DNA of 6,636 nucleotides from Sphaerochaeta sp. (GCA_003446545.1 DMAO01000081.1:1-6636); one strand, 5' to 3'. Shown: positions 1 through 6,348, counted from the stretch's first letter. A program made the numbers and translations. The notes: generated by a model not told the origin, from the letters alone.

Positions 1-725
1 CTGGGAAAGACGAACATGTCTGAACCACAGTAGGCTTGTGCCAGCGAGTCCTGATCAACAAATCCTGGAAACCGTACATTGGCAGGTTTCGCTTCCATTG
101 CGTTCAGTATCTGCTTGGTCATCAGTGATGATGGGGTATGTCCAAACCACATAAACTGTATGTGTGGCATCCGTTTGGCCAAGGCAAGAAAATCAAGTAT
201 GCCTTTGCGTTCGATGAAGTGCCCAACGCTGATCACCACCATATCGGTTTCGGAGAGACCAAACCGTTTTCGGAAGACTGTTCGTTTTTCCTTGCTTGGG
301 TAAAAATGAGTGGTATCAACTCCGTTGGAGAGGACAATAATCGGTTTGGTCACTCCGTATTGTTCCAAGAGTCTCTTGGAATAAGGGGTTGGGGTGATGA
401 CCACATCCCCCTGTTGGTAGAGAAATCGTATCCAGCGACGGAACAATGGGGCCAAGGTATCCGAAAAGGGGAAGGAATGTTTGAAATCCTCCATGGTGGA
501 ATGTGCATACCGGACAACGTATATCCCTCTTCGCTTTGCCTTCCATACTGCAAACATGCTGTCAGGGAAGACTGTATTGACATGGATGACAGATGAGTCA
601 TCCTTCCAGCTCTGTGTGGTGGCAATGCCGTTGATAAGGAGCATTGCTTCCTGATGGAGCAGTGCTTGACCCACTCCGCTACCTTTTATCAGATTCCAGG
701 ATCCTGTGTAGAGTAGTACTTTCAT
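1..725 (-). CDS. GT4 glycosyltransferase, CpoA-like glycolipid sugar transferase (3' end outside window)
   Basis: Seen: an open frame with no stop from ATG at 725 to the window edge, giving 241 residues of a protein that should be about 340-390 long. The missing C-terminus would hold the E-x7-E nucleotide-sugar site. Visible motifs are a Gly-rich loop (KGSGVGQ, residues 14-20), HST followed by EDF (75-81), ITPTPYSK (110-117), SNGVD (133-137), an ERKG segment at the start of the second Rossmann domain (172-175) and FPGFV (219-223). Known: from memory these match pneumococcal CpoA, a cytoplasmic-face enzyme adding the second sugar to monoglucosyl-diacylglycerol. Inferred: the same role here, because the first gene of the unit looks like the partner monoglucosyl enzyme. 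The start overlaps the previous stop as ATGA, with GAAGGAG at 740-734 and 8-nt spacing. Sugar specificity cannot be read from sequence. Another GT4 substrate remains possible. Confidence 0.85.
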   Translation of the reverse strand, partial: MKVLLYTGSWNLIKGSGVGQALLHQEAMLLINGIATTQSWKDDSSVIHVNTVFPDSMFAVWKAKRRGIYVVRYAHSTMEDFKHSFPFSDTLAPLFRRWIRFLYQQGDVVITPTPYSKRLLEQYGVTKPIIVLSNGVDTTHFYPSKEKRTVFRKRFGLSETDMVVISVGHFIERKGILDFLALAKRMPHIQFMWFGHTPSSLMTKQILNAMEAKPANVRFPGFVDQDSLAQAYCGSDMFVFP

Positions 726-1513
726 CCTAGGAGCTCCTTCTTAAACCAGTCTTGGTAGGCACTGATCCGATGCATCGATTCATCAGCCAGATTGAAACTC
801 CAGAAGAGGAACGATACGTTAGGTTCAAGCGTTGCAAGGGTCGTACAGGTGTAGAGCAGTATTCCATCCTTTGTCTGAGTTGCAGAGAGGTAGAGCGACA
901 TATCCTTGGGTTTGACGAAGGACATCCCGAGGAATTTCAATGTCGTCAGGTTGGTGATATCGACAAATATCTCGATATCGGAAATCTGGTATGTATATTG
1001 GTAGATGTTCTTGCCGAAGATTGAGTCCTCCTGACAGACATAGGTGGTGTCGGTAGCGGGGAGTGTCTGGACAACGGGATCAGCTATCTTTGATTTCTTA
1101 TCTTCAGGATCTGCAATGGTGTAGGATTCGGAGAACAGGATTTTCTTCTTGTGTTCTGTATAGCGAAAACCCTGCAATGTCGAAATCTTGTGCAACAGGT
1201 TGAACAGCTGTAGTTCCCGTTCTTTCGTATTTTGGTTGGCCCAATCCACTGGATAGGATACCAAAGCCAAGGACGCGACCGAAATGCCTTTTGCCCGCTC
1301 TTCAGCTTCCACAGTCTTTTTCTGAGCAAGGGAGCCGGCTGGAGCAAGTGATGCGACGGAATCCTGCCAGGTTGCCGACCGGGTGAGGTTCTGTCCGTCA
1401 AGGAGCGTATCCCATTCGGATTGGGAAAGGGCTACTAGGCTTTGAGGATTTGCCCAGAGGGCGGTTGTCACCACGAATATGGCGACACTCAAAAGAAAGC
1501 GTGAACGATTCAT
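722..1513 (-). CDS. Exported protein of unknown function (263 aa) in the glycolipid operon
   Basis: Function not recognised. The start chosen is ATG at 1513, not the longer frame from 1612, because it has GGAG at 1525-1522 with 8-nt spacing and begins a clean signal peptide: basic MNRSR, a hydrophobic stretch to about residue 19, and a probable signal peptidase I site after ALWA (residue 21). There is no lipobox cysteine. The mature part has no transmembrane segment, so a periplasmic or envelope location is inferred. It contains HKISTLQGFRY (108-118), a basic HKKK (121-124), an acidic/lysine-rich stretch (135-142), two Cys (160, 223) that could pair, and a C-terminal aromatic region ending in WFKKELLG. 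The block around STLQGFRY...LFSESY recalls a spirochaete family I remember as DUF6675, unverified. It starts 4 nt after the VTT gene stop and overlaps the CpoA-like gene by 4 nt, so a link to glycolipids or the envelope is inferred only from position. Confidence 0.8.
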   Translation of the reverse strand: MNRSRFLLSVAIFVVTTALWANPQSLVALSQSEWDTLLDGQNLTRSATWQDSVASLAPAGSLAQKKTVEAEERAKGISVASLALVSYPVDWANQNTKERELQLFNLLHKISTLQGFRYTEHKKKILFSESYTIADPEDKKSKIADPVVQTLPATDTTYVCQEDSIFGKNIYQYTYQISDIEIFVDITNLTTLKFLGMSFVKPKDMSLYLSATQTKDGILLYTCTTLATLEPNVSFLFWSFNLADESMHRISAYQDWFKKELLG

Positions 1514-1517
1514 AATC

Positions 1518-2099
1518 TTAACTCCATGGTATGAGATGGGTGAAAAGCGTTGTAAGTCCGAGGCTGTACAGTGCGATGGAAAAGGGTTTCCCCAATACGA
1601 TGATGGTCGCAAAATTTCGCCAGGAGATGGTGGTGGTCCCAGCTAGGAAACAGAGGTAGTCATCGGGTGCGACGGGCAGGAAGATAAGGATGGCCAACCA
1701 ATGGACGAATCGTCCCTTCTTTTCCATCCAACGGTCATATTTTTCAATCATGGAAGAGGAAAAAATTCGGAAGAGCAGAGGACGACCATAGAGGCGGGAC
1801 AAGGCGAACGCTCCCAAGGAACCGATGACGATGCCTACATAGTTGAATATAAAGCCTTTTAGAACTCCGAATGCCAAGACACCAACCAAGCATCCTAGGC
1901 TTCCTGGTAGAACGGGTAGGATTACCTGCACTGCCTGAAAGGCAAGGAAAAACAGTGCCGACCATGAGCCATACCCGGCGACATAACGGTGCAGGGAGTC
2001 AAGGGAGGTGAGAACCCCTGCCTTCCACAAGAATATGCCGTAGGCCAGGCAGCCCAATAGGCCTAGAATGGAAAATATATTTAGTATTTTTCGTGTCAT
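1518..2099 (-). CDS. TVP38/TMEM64 family (VTT domain) integral membrane protein
   Basis: A 193-residue polytopic membrane protein with hydrophobic segments at about 5-25, 46-63, 67-90, 91-103, 132-152 and 162-188. The VTT-domain signature is visible: a proline-rich re-entrant segment (ILPVLPGSLG, 60-69), a Gly-spaced helix leading to SRLYGRP (101-107), and a second re-entrant segment, FLPVAPDDYLCFLAG (140-154), followed by LGKPFSIALYSLG (169-181). Known: VTT-domain relatives (bacterial DedA proteins; eukaryotic TMEM41B and VMP1) move lipids across bilayers, while TVP38/TMEM64 members in bacteria are mostly uncharacterised. Inferred: it may flip or scramble a product of the neighbouring glycosyltransferases. 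The start overlaps the upstream stop as ATGA, with AGGA at 2110-2107 and 7-nt spacing, so coupling is likely. The family call is firm; the substrate is not. Confidence 0.88.
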   Translation of the reverse strand: MTRKILNIFSILGLLGCLAYGIFLWKAGVLTSLDSLHRYVAGYGSWSALFFLAFQAVQVILPVLPGSLGCLVGVLAFGVLKGFIFNYVGIVIGSLGAFALSRLYGRPLLFRIFSSSMIEKYDRWMEKKGRFVHWLAILIFLPVAPDDYLCFLAGTTTISWRNFATIIVLGKPFSIALYSLGLTTLFTHLIPWS

Positions 2100-3265
2100 G
2101 CCAGTATCCTGTAGGGTTGTGTCCGAGCTTTGATAAGCTGCTCATACACCGTAGAGACCGACTCAGCAAAGGTCAGTCGGTCATACCTAGCACTCGAGAA
2201 GCGTGCTTGGGCGGAGAGTTTTGTGAGAAGGGTAGCGTCAGAGAATGCACGCTCAAGGTACTGGTGATATTCTTCGTTCGAATGATACTGCCAGCCGTTA
2301 ACTTCATTCTGGATTAGACCATCGAGGCAAGCATCGGCACGACACAAGACTGGAAGCCCTGATGCCAAGGCTTCCACATAGGATAATCCTTGGGTTTCAC
2401 TGGTGGAAGCACTGCAAAACACATTTCCCAAACGATAGAAGAAAGGAATGTCCTCTTGGTTTTGCATACCTGCAAAGATGATCTGCTTTTTTCGGCCCAG
2501 ACTTGCAACCTGCTGTTCCAGTTGCTGCCGTTGGGGACCGTCGCCTACCAGAAGTAGCGTTCGGTCGGTTCTGTCTGAGGAGAAGTTGGCGATTAATTCA
2601 GCGGTGTTTTTCTCTTTTGCCAGGCGACCGACATAGACGATCACCAAATTCTCCATCGGTATGCCCAGACGGACCTTCATTGCGTCCAGGAGTTCTTTCT
2701 CTGAATTGGCTGAAAATTTTCTGAGGTCTATGCCTGAGGGAATAATCTCGATTGGTTTGTCGACCCCGTAGGAGCGCAGCAGGTGCTCAATCTTGGAGGT
2801 GGGTGCAATGACAGAATCGGTCTGTGCTAGTATTATACGGGAAAAGAGCTTAGCCAATGCCCGGCCAATCCGTTCGTTGGTGGAGAAATATGCAGTATAA
2901 TCCTCATAGAGAGTGTGGTAGGTATGTACAAGCGGTGCCCCCACCACATGTGCGATTCGCTTTGCCAGTATGAATGTGCTGAATTCACTCTGGGAGTGTA
3001 CAATTTCTGGTCTCCATCTGATCAGATCCTTTAGGGGTTTCCTAGCAAGGGTGTCCAGTACCCTGGTACCCGGATAGATTGTCCCTGAGTTTAAGGAGCC
3101 GAGATACCAGACTCCTTCCCGATAATATGTGGTATGAGACTCAGAGAGGGTGAGGATACGTACCTCATGTCCCAACTGCTTCAGGCCATGCTGAAGATTC
3201 ATTAAGGAAGTAACGACTCCATTTATGGTTGGTTCGTATGTATCTGATGTAAGCAAGATTCTCAT
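2096..3265 (-). CDS. GT4 glycosyltransferase, probable 1,2-diacylglycerol 3-glucosyltransferase type
   Basis: Full-length GT-B fold enzyme of 389 residues, the usual size for the family. Motifs seen: N-terminal Rossmann start with the acceptor-side loop (TYEPTINGVVTSL, 9-21), IVHSQSEF (88-95), HTYHTLYEDYTAYF (114-127), PSGID (176-180), YVGRLAKEKN (211-220), VGDGP (240-244), and the catalytic/nucleotide E-x7-E as E290 and E298 inside TSETQGLSYVEALASGLPV. Known: the HTYHTxYEDY block with SETQGL is typical of alpha-monoglucosyldiacylglycerol synthases (Acholeplasma alMGS, pneumococcal Spr0982-like enzymes), peripheral membrane proteins using UDP-glucose. Inferred: it makes monoglycosyl-diacylglycerol, the acceptor for the CpoA-like enzyme at the end of the unit. 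First gene of the leftward operon, with AAAGGAG at 3279-3273 and 7-nt spacing. Mannosyl- or other glycosyltransfer to a different lipid cannot be excluded. Confidence 0.88.
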   Translation of the reverse strand: MRILLTSDTYEPTINGVVTSLMNLQHGLKQLGHEVRILTLSESHTTYYREGVWYLGSLNSGTIYPGTRVLDTLARKPLKDLIRWRPEIVHSQSEFSTFILAKRIAHVVGAPLVHTYHTLYEDYTAYFSTNERIGRALAKLFSRIILAQTDSVIAPTSKIEHLLRSYGVDKPIEIIPSGIDLRKFSANSEKELLDAMKVRLGIPMENLVIVYVGRLAKEKNTAELIANFSSDRTDRTLLLVGDGPQRQQLEQQVASLGRKKQIIFAGMQNQEDIPFFYRLGNVFCSASTSETQGLSYVEALASGLPVLCRADACLDGLIQNEVNGWQYHSNEEYHQYLERAFSDATLLTKLSAQARFSSARYDRLTFAESVSTVYEQLIKARTQPYRILA

Positions 3266-3272
3266 GGGTCTA

Positions 3273-3279
3273 CTCCTTT
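3273..3279 (-). promoter_or_regulatory. Ribosome binding site of the first glycosyltransferase
   Basis: AAAGGAG read on the minus strand, 7 nt before the ATG at 3265. A near-consensus Shine-Dalgarno that fixes the start of the first gene of the leftward operon. Confidence 0.75.
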
Positions 3280-3304
3280 GTTTACTGCGAATATACCAAA
3301 GAGA

Positions 3305-3334
3305 ATTAAACTATCTATGTCGCATTGTTAACAA
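3305..3334 (-). promoter_or_regulatory. Candidate sigma-70 promoter for the leftward glycolipid operon
   Basis: On the minus strand a -35-like TTGTTA (3334-3329) is followed after 18 nt by a -10-like TTTAAT (3310-3305), about 40 nt before the start codon of the first glycosyltransferase. It is the best match in the divergent region for this strand. A second possible -10, TATATT, lies slightly downstream but lacks a good -35. Prediction by eye only. Confidence 0.45.
3325..3334. repeat. 10-bp perfect palindrome overlapping the leftward -35
   Basis: TTGTTAACAA is a perfect inverted repeat that includes the proposed -35 of the glycolipid operon. A dimeric repressor could sit here, but a 10-bp AT-rich palindrome may also arise by chance. 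Confidence 0.4.
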
Positions 3335-3398
3335 AGGTTTAAACTGACCTTGAAAATGAGACACTACCCTCAGGCGGCCAGAAAATACCGAGAATAGG

Positions 3399-3420
3399 TA
3401 TGCATAAGTGAATGTGCATA
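3399..3420. repeat. Repeated TGCATA elements
   Basis: The perfect 8-bp palindrome TATGCATA (3399-3406) is followed by a second TGCATA (3415-3420), so the hexamer recurs 14 nt apart. It lies midway between the two promoter regions. Possibly a regulator site; could be chance. Confidence 0.3.
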
Positions 3421-3444
3421 GGGTTGAAAGGCAATATTTTTCAT

Positions 3445-3475
3445 TTTACGCTCACTATGGATTCCGCTGTATTAT
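3445..3475 (+). promoter_or_regulatory. Weak candidate promoter for the lemA unit
   Basis: TTTACG (3445-3450) and TATTAT (3470-3475) are separated by 19 nt, longer than ideal. If used, it would give a 5' leader of roughly 120 nt. An alternative, TTGACC at 3554-3559, has only a poor -10 (CATTCT, 3577-3582) after 17 nt. Neither is convincing alone. Confidence 0.3.
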
Positions 3476-3479
3476 AGTA

Positions 3480-3492
3480 TTTGGCAGCCAAA
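3480..3492. repeat. 13-bp odd-centred palindrome just downstream of the candidate -10
   Basis: TTTGGCAGCCAAA is a perfect inverted repeat around a central A. It would lie over the start point if the TATTAT -10 is real, a classic operator position. The regulator is unknown. Confidence 0.4.
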
Positions 3493-3570
3493 GAATAAAT
3501 AGCATACTCGCAAGTAATGCAAGATTGGACGCCTTTCTTTTTTGGGAGAACGCTTGACCGGAGACCGAGA

Positions 3571-3590
3571 GTGTAGCATTCTATGCTCAC
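3571..3590 (+). other. Small hairpin immediately before the lemA ribosome binding site
   Basis: GTG-T-AGCAT, loop TCT, ATGCT-CAC: an 8-bp stem with one bulged T (3574) and a 3-nt loop. It ends 2 nt before the Shine-Dalgarno. It has no U-tract and is not a terminator. It could modulate translation initiation or protect the mRNA 5' region, or be incidental. Confidence 0.4.
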
Positions 3591-3592
3591 TG

Positions 3593-3600
3593 AAAAGGAG
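3593..3600 (+). promoter_or_regulatory. Ribosome binding site of lemA
   Basis: AAAAGGAG sits 6 nt before ATG 3607. The out-of-frame ATG at 3603 is only 2 nt away and gives a short frame ending in TAG, so 3607 is the real start. A good ribosome site ahead of a disrupted frame argues the gene was recently functional. Confidence 0.7.
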
Positions 3601-3606
3601 TAATGT

Positions 3607-4158
3607 ATGGTAATCTTCCTTAGTATTCTTGCTGTTCTAGTGGTGTTGGCTCTCTATTTTGTGAGTGTGTACAACCGTTTGGTCAGACTGAGAAATCAGG
3701 GCGAGGAGGCCGAATCTGCCTAAGATGCCCATCTGAAACAACGCTATGACCTCGTCCCCAATCTTGTTGAGACTGTCAAAGGATATGCGAAGCATGAGAG
3801 CGAGACCCTTACAGCTGTCATAGAGGCCAGAAACAAGGCAATGAGTGCCTCCGGTACGGTAGAGAAGGATGAGGCAAACAAGAGTTTTTCCTCTACCTTG
3901 AAATCCCTGTTCGCCCTGAGCGAGGCCTATCCTGACCTGAAGGCAAACCAAGGGTTCCTTGACCTGAAAACGCAGCTTCAGAAGATTGAGGAACAGTTAC
4001 TGTCGGCACGCAAATACTACAATGCCATCATCAAACAGTTCAATACGACATGCGAGGTATTCCCCTCATCCTTGGTCGCCTCGATGGCTCACTTTACAAG
4101 GAAGCCTTACCTTACCATTGAAGAAGAGGCGCGTTCCAACGTAAAGGTGAAGTTTTAA
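3607..4158 (+). pseudogene. lemA: LemA family protein, interrupted by an in-frame TAA at codon 39
   Basis: Read through the stop, the frame encodes 183 residues, the normal LemA length. It has an N-terminal membrane anchor (residues 3-19), then YNRLVRLRNQGEEAE (22-36), the family core LKQRYDLVPNLVETVKGYAKHE (42-63), a helical middle, an ARKYYNAIIKQFN motif (about 135-147), FPSSLVA, and a C-terminal IEEEARSNVKVKF. Codon 39 (3721-3723) is TAA where LemA proteins have a sense codon just before the conserved D-x-x-LK-R segment. No frameshift accompanies it. No ATG, GTG or TTG occurs in frame between the stop and ATG 3841, which lacks a well-placed ribosome site and would lose the anchor and core, so a shortened protein is unlikely to work. 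Known: LemA proteins are membrane-anchored helical proteins of unclear function, often next to DUF2207. Either a recent nonsense mutation or a sequencing error. The stop overlaps the next start as TAATG. Confidence 0.85.
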
Positions 4159-6020
4159 TGAAGAGAAAAAGATTCCTGTTTCTTGTATTGCTATGGATTA
4201 CCACCCTCTCTTTGTTCGCTGCAGATTATGTCTTTGAGTCCTATCATATGGACCTTGATGTCTCTGCAAACAATGTCTATACCATCAAAGAGAACATAGT
4301 TGCGAATTTCTCCACGCCACGACATGGTATTTTCCGTGAGATACCGGTTCGCTTTGGTAAGAGGCGAATCAAGCTGGAGAATCTTGCGAGTAGCGACCCC
4401 ATCATTGAGGATTCGGTCTCAAGGGACTACATCACGTTCCGCCTCGGTTCTGCTGATAGTACCGTTGTAGGTAAGAAGCCATATACCATCAGCTACACCT
4501 ATGATGTAGGAGAGGATGAGTATGACGACTACGACGAGCTGTACTTCAACCTAGTAGGGCCGGGTTGGCAGAGCACCATAGAAGAGTTCTCCTTTGCGAT
4601 TACCTTTCCCAAACCGATAGACTCTTCCATGATCTGGCTTACCGGTGGAACGTATGGCTCGACCGCACAGAGGGGAACCTACTCCCTCTCTGCGGACAAC
4701 AAGACCCTGACGGGGAAGGCTGAGAACCTCATCCCTGGGGAAGCCCTTACCCTTAGGGTCCAGATGGAGCAGGGTTACTTCACCGGGATGACGGTCCATC
4801 GGGATTACACAGTCCCTTTATCCATCCTTGCGGCATTGCTCGGCATCGGTGCAAGCATTTTCGCAACCATGCTCTTCAGACGATATGGGAGAGAGGAATT
4901 GTTTGTCCCCGTAGTCCGCTTTGAACCTCCTGAGGGATTTTCCCCCCTTGAGGTCGGCTTTATTGCAGACCTCAGGGTGGATAACAAGGACCTGACCTCC
5001 TTATTTTTCTACTGGGCTGACCAGGGTTGCCTTACCATCAAGGAAGAGGGCAAGGGGAAGATTACCTTTACCCGCTTGAAGGATCCAAATACTGATAAGA
5101 AGCATGAGAGAGATCTCTTCAACGCATTCTTTGCTGCAGGGGACGGGAATACTGTCACTCTCAAGGATCTGGAGAAACAGAAGTTTGGCCAGGCTATGGA
5201 GAAGGCTAAGGGGCAGACCCTCTCATATTTTAAGAAAGAGAGGCGCCTGAACGACCCTGTGGCCGAGCGAAAACGAGTCATCATTTTTCTGATGGCGGCT
5301 GCTATCGTGGTAATCAATGCGATTGCAGCCAGCTTCAGCTATCTTGCAGGAGGAACCGTTGCACTACTGGTAGTCGGCTTTTTCAGCAGCGTCATGAGTG
5401 GAGTTATTGCCTATCGGCTGACCTCCAACTGGGAGATGTGTGGTAACTTTACGAAGTTCATCAAAATCGTGGCTTTTGTGCTCATCGCTTTGTTTGCCTA
5501 CGTTGCTGCATGTATCATTCTGTACGGGGTATTGGAAACCAGCACGGTCTTTGCAATACTTATGGCTATTGCTGTTGTCCTTTTTCCCTCGTATCTCTCT
5601 TTCTTGGGGGTGGTCACAGCAAAGCGTAGTGCCTATGCGCACAAGATGTTGGAACAGACCATCGGCTATCGTGACTTCATCAGCAAGGTGGAGGTTGATA
5701 AGCTCAAGATGATGATCGATGACGATCCTGAACTCTTCTATCATGTGCTTGGATATGCCACAGTGCTGGGGCTAGAGGATAAGTGGGCCAAGAAATTCTC
5801 AACCATCGCCCTTAATCCTCCCTCCTGGTATTATGGTCAGAGTCTCGCATTCAATGCCCTATTCTACAGTTCCTTGTCGCATAGGATCCACTCCAATGTC
5901 ATGGAACATGCAATCTACTCTCAGGCCAAGAGTGGCTCCCCCGGTGGAGTTCGCTCTTCCTTTGGTGGTAGTGGCTTCAGTGGTGGTGGCTTCGGAGGCG
6001 GAGGCGGTGGTGCATGGTAA
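4158..6020 (+). CDS. DUF2207 family membrane protein with glycine-rich C-terminal tail
   Basis: A 620-residue protein with a signal peptide (basic MKRKR, hydrophobic to about 20, probable cleavage near LFAA). An exported beta-rich DUF2207 domain follows (about 23-210; YHMDLDVSANNVYTIKE, then a GIFREIPV block). Next come a membrane helix (217-240), a cytoplasmic region with the FEPPEGFSPLEVG motif (255-267), four more helices (374-396, 399-420, 432-458, 461-488), the conserved YRDFISKVE...DDPELFYHVLGYATVLGLEDKWAKKF block (504-547), and a tail of Gly/Ser ending GGGGGGAW (603-620). Known: the family commonly accompanies lemA and has no settled biochemical function; the Gly-rich tail is typical. 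Its ATG overlaps the lemA TAA by 1 nt (AAGG at 4144-4147, 10 nt upstream), so coupling to lemA translation is likely and the lemA stop could reduce its expression. The frame is intact. Confidence 0.9.
   Translation: MKRKRFLFLVLLWITTLSLFAADYVFESYHMDLDVSANNVYTIKENIVANFSTPRHGIFREIPVRFGKRRIKLENLASSDPIIEDSVSRDYITFRLGSADSTVVGKKPYTISYTYDVGEDEYDDYDELYFNLVGPGWQSTIEEFSFAITFPKPIDSSMIWLTGGTYGSTAQRGTYSLSADNKTLTGKAENLIPGEALTLRVQMEQGYFTGMTVHRDYTVPLSILAALLGIGASIFATMLFRRYGREELFVPVVRFEPPEGFSPLEVGFIADLRVDNKDLTSLFFYWADQGCLTIKEEGKGKITFTRLKDPNTDKKHERDLFNAFFAAGDGNTVTLKDLEKQKFGQAMEKAKGQTLSYFKKERRLNDPVAERKRVIIFLMAAAIVVINAIAASFSYLAGGTVALLVVGFFSSVMSGVIAYRLTSNWEMCGNFTKFIKIVAFVLIALFAYVAACIILYGVLETSTVFAILMAIAVVLFPSYLSFLGVVTAKRSAYAHKMLEQTIGYRDFISKVEVDKLKMMIDDDPELFYHVLGYATVLGLEDKWAKKFSTIALNPPSWYYGQSLAFNALFYSSLSHRIHSNVMEHAIYSQAKSGSPGGVRSSFGGSGFSGGGFGGGGGGAW
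6000..6004 (+). promoter_or_regulatory. GGAGG ribosome site formed by glycine codons of the upstream gene
   Basis: GGAGG lies 9 nt before ATG 6014 and is part of the Gly codons of the DUF2207 tail. A second GGAGG occurs at 5994-5998. The same bases therefore encode the tail and initiate the DUF1653 gene. Confidence 0.6.
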
Positions 6021-6250
6021 GGGATAAGGTCGAGCGAAAAGAGCTTAAACCGGGGTGGTACAGACATTTCAAGGGAGGGCTCTACGAGGTTATCGATACG
6101 GTCATCAACAGCGAAACCCTCGAGACCATGGTGCTCTACCGCCCCAAGGGTTCCATTGATCTCTGGGTGCGCCCTTATGCCATGTTTGTATCTTCAGTTG
6201 TCAAGGATGGTGTTCCTGTCAGTCGATTTTCTCCCCTTGAGAAGGGGTAG
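6014..6250 (+). CDS. DUF1653 family small protein (78 aa)
   Basis: Carries the whole DUF1653 pattern: PGWYRHFKGGLYEV (13-26), SET (33-35), VLYRP (40-44), WVRP (51-54), MF (57-58), and RF (71-72) near the end. Family members are about 60-80 residues, so this is full length; no signal peptide or membrane segment, so cytoplasmic. Known: a widespread family of small SH3-like or beta-rich proteins of unknown function, found alone or fused to other domains. The start overlaps the DUF2207 gene by 7 nt and uses a GGAGG within it, so the two are co-expressed. Whether it works with LemA/DUF2207 is unknown. The last gene of the rightward unit, with no clear terminator of its own. Confidence 0.87.
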   Translation: MVRDKVERKELKPGWYRHFKGGLYEVIDTVINSETLETMVLYRPKGSIDLWVRPYAMFVSSVVKDGVPVSRFSPLEKG

Positions 6251-6320
6251 AATCCTCTCAGCAGAAAGGTATCCGATGATAAGCGGGCAACAAAGAGAGC
6301 GAAGGGAGAGAGAAAAAGGA

Positions 6321-6348
6321 ATAAAAAACGGAGCCATTCGGCTCCGTT
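6321..6348 (-). terminator. Intrinsic terminator of the RRM protein gene
   Basis: On the minus strand, a perfect 9-bp stem AACGGAGCC/GGCTCCGTT (6348-6340 pairing with 6335-6327) with a 4-nt loop is followed by a run of T's (6328-6323, TTTTTTAT). It lies about 38 nt after the RRM stop codon. In the plus direction the stem is followed by CCCATT, so it would end the lemA unit poorly. Confidence 0.85.

Larger units (their letters stand above)
3266..3606. other. Divergent intergenic region between the glycolipid and lemA units
   Basis: About 340 nt without a credible gene, lying between two start codons that point away from each other. It must hold promoters for both units. It contains the candidate promoters, the palindromes and hairpin listed separately, and a T6 run at 3538-3543 with no stem before it. 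The length is more than two simple promoters need, so binding sites or a leader RNA on the lemA side are possible. No conserved riboswitch or small RNA was recognised. Confidence 0.7.

Noticed and set aside
138..596. 152-residue plus-strand frame
   Set aside because: It is antisense to the CpoA-like glycosyltransferase, whose frame carries clear family motifs. Its translation shows no recognisable domain.
1514..1612. Longer N-terminus for the exported protein, starting at 1612
   Set aside because: The 33 extra residues would overlap the VTT gene deeply and hide the signal peptide. ATG 1513 has a proper ribosome site.
3538..3543. T6 run as a rightward terminator or attenuator in the lemA leader
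   Set aside because: No stem of useful strength lies immediately before it.
3721..3723. Stop-codon reassignment or recoding
   Set aside because: TAA ends neighbouring genes normally, and known amino acid insertion at single stops uses TGA or TAG.
3841..4158. A short functional LemA starting at ATG 3841
   Set aside because: No well-spaced Shine-Dalgarno precedes it, and the product would lack the membrane anchor and conserved core. The upstream frame is clearly the same gene.
5009..5744. Minus-strand frames inside the DUF2207 gene
   Set aside because: They mirror a conserved 620-residue coding frame and have no domain signature or ribosome site support.
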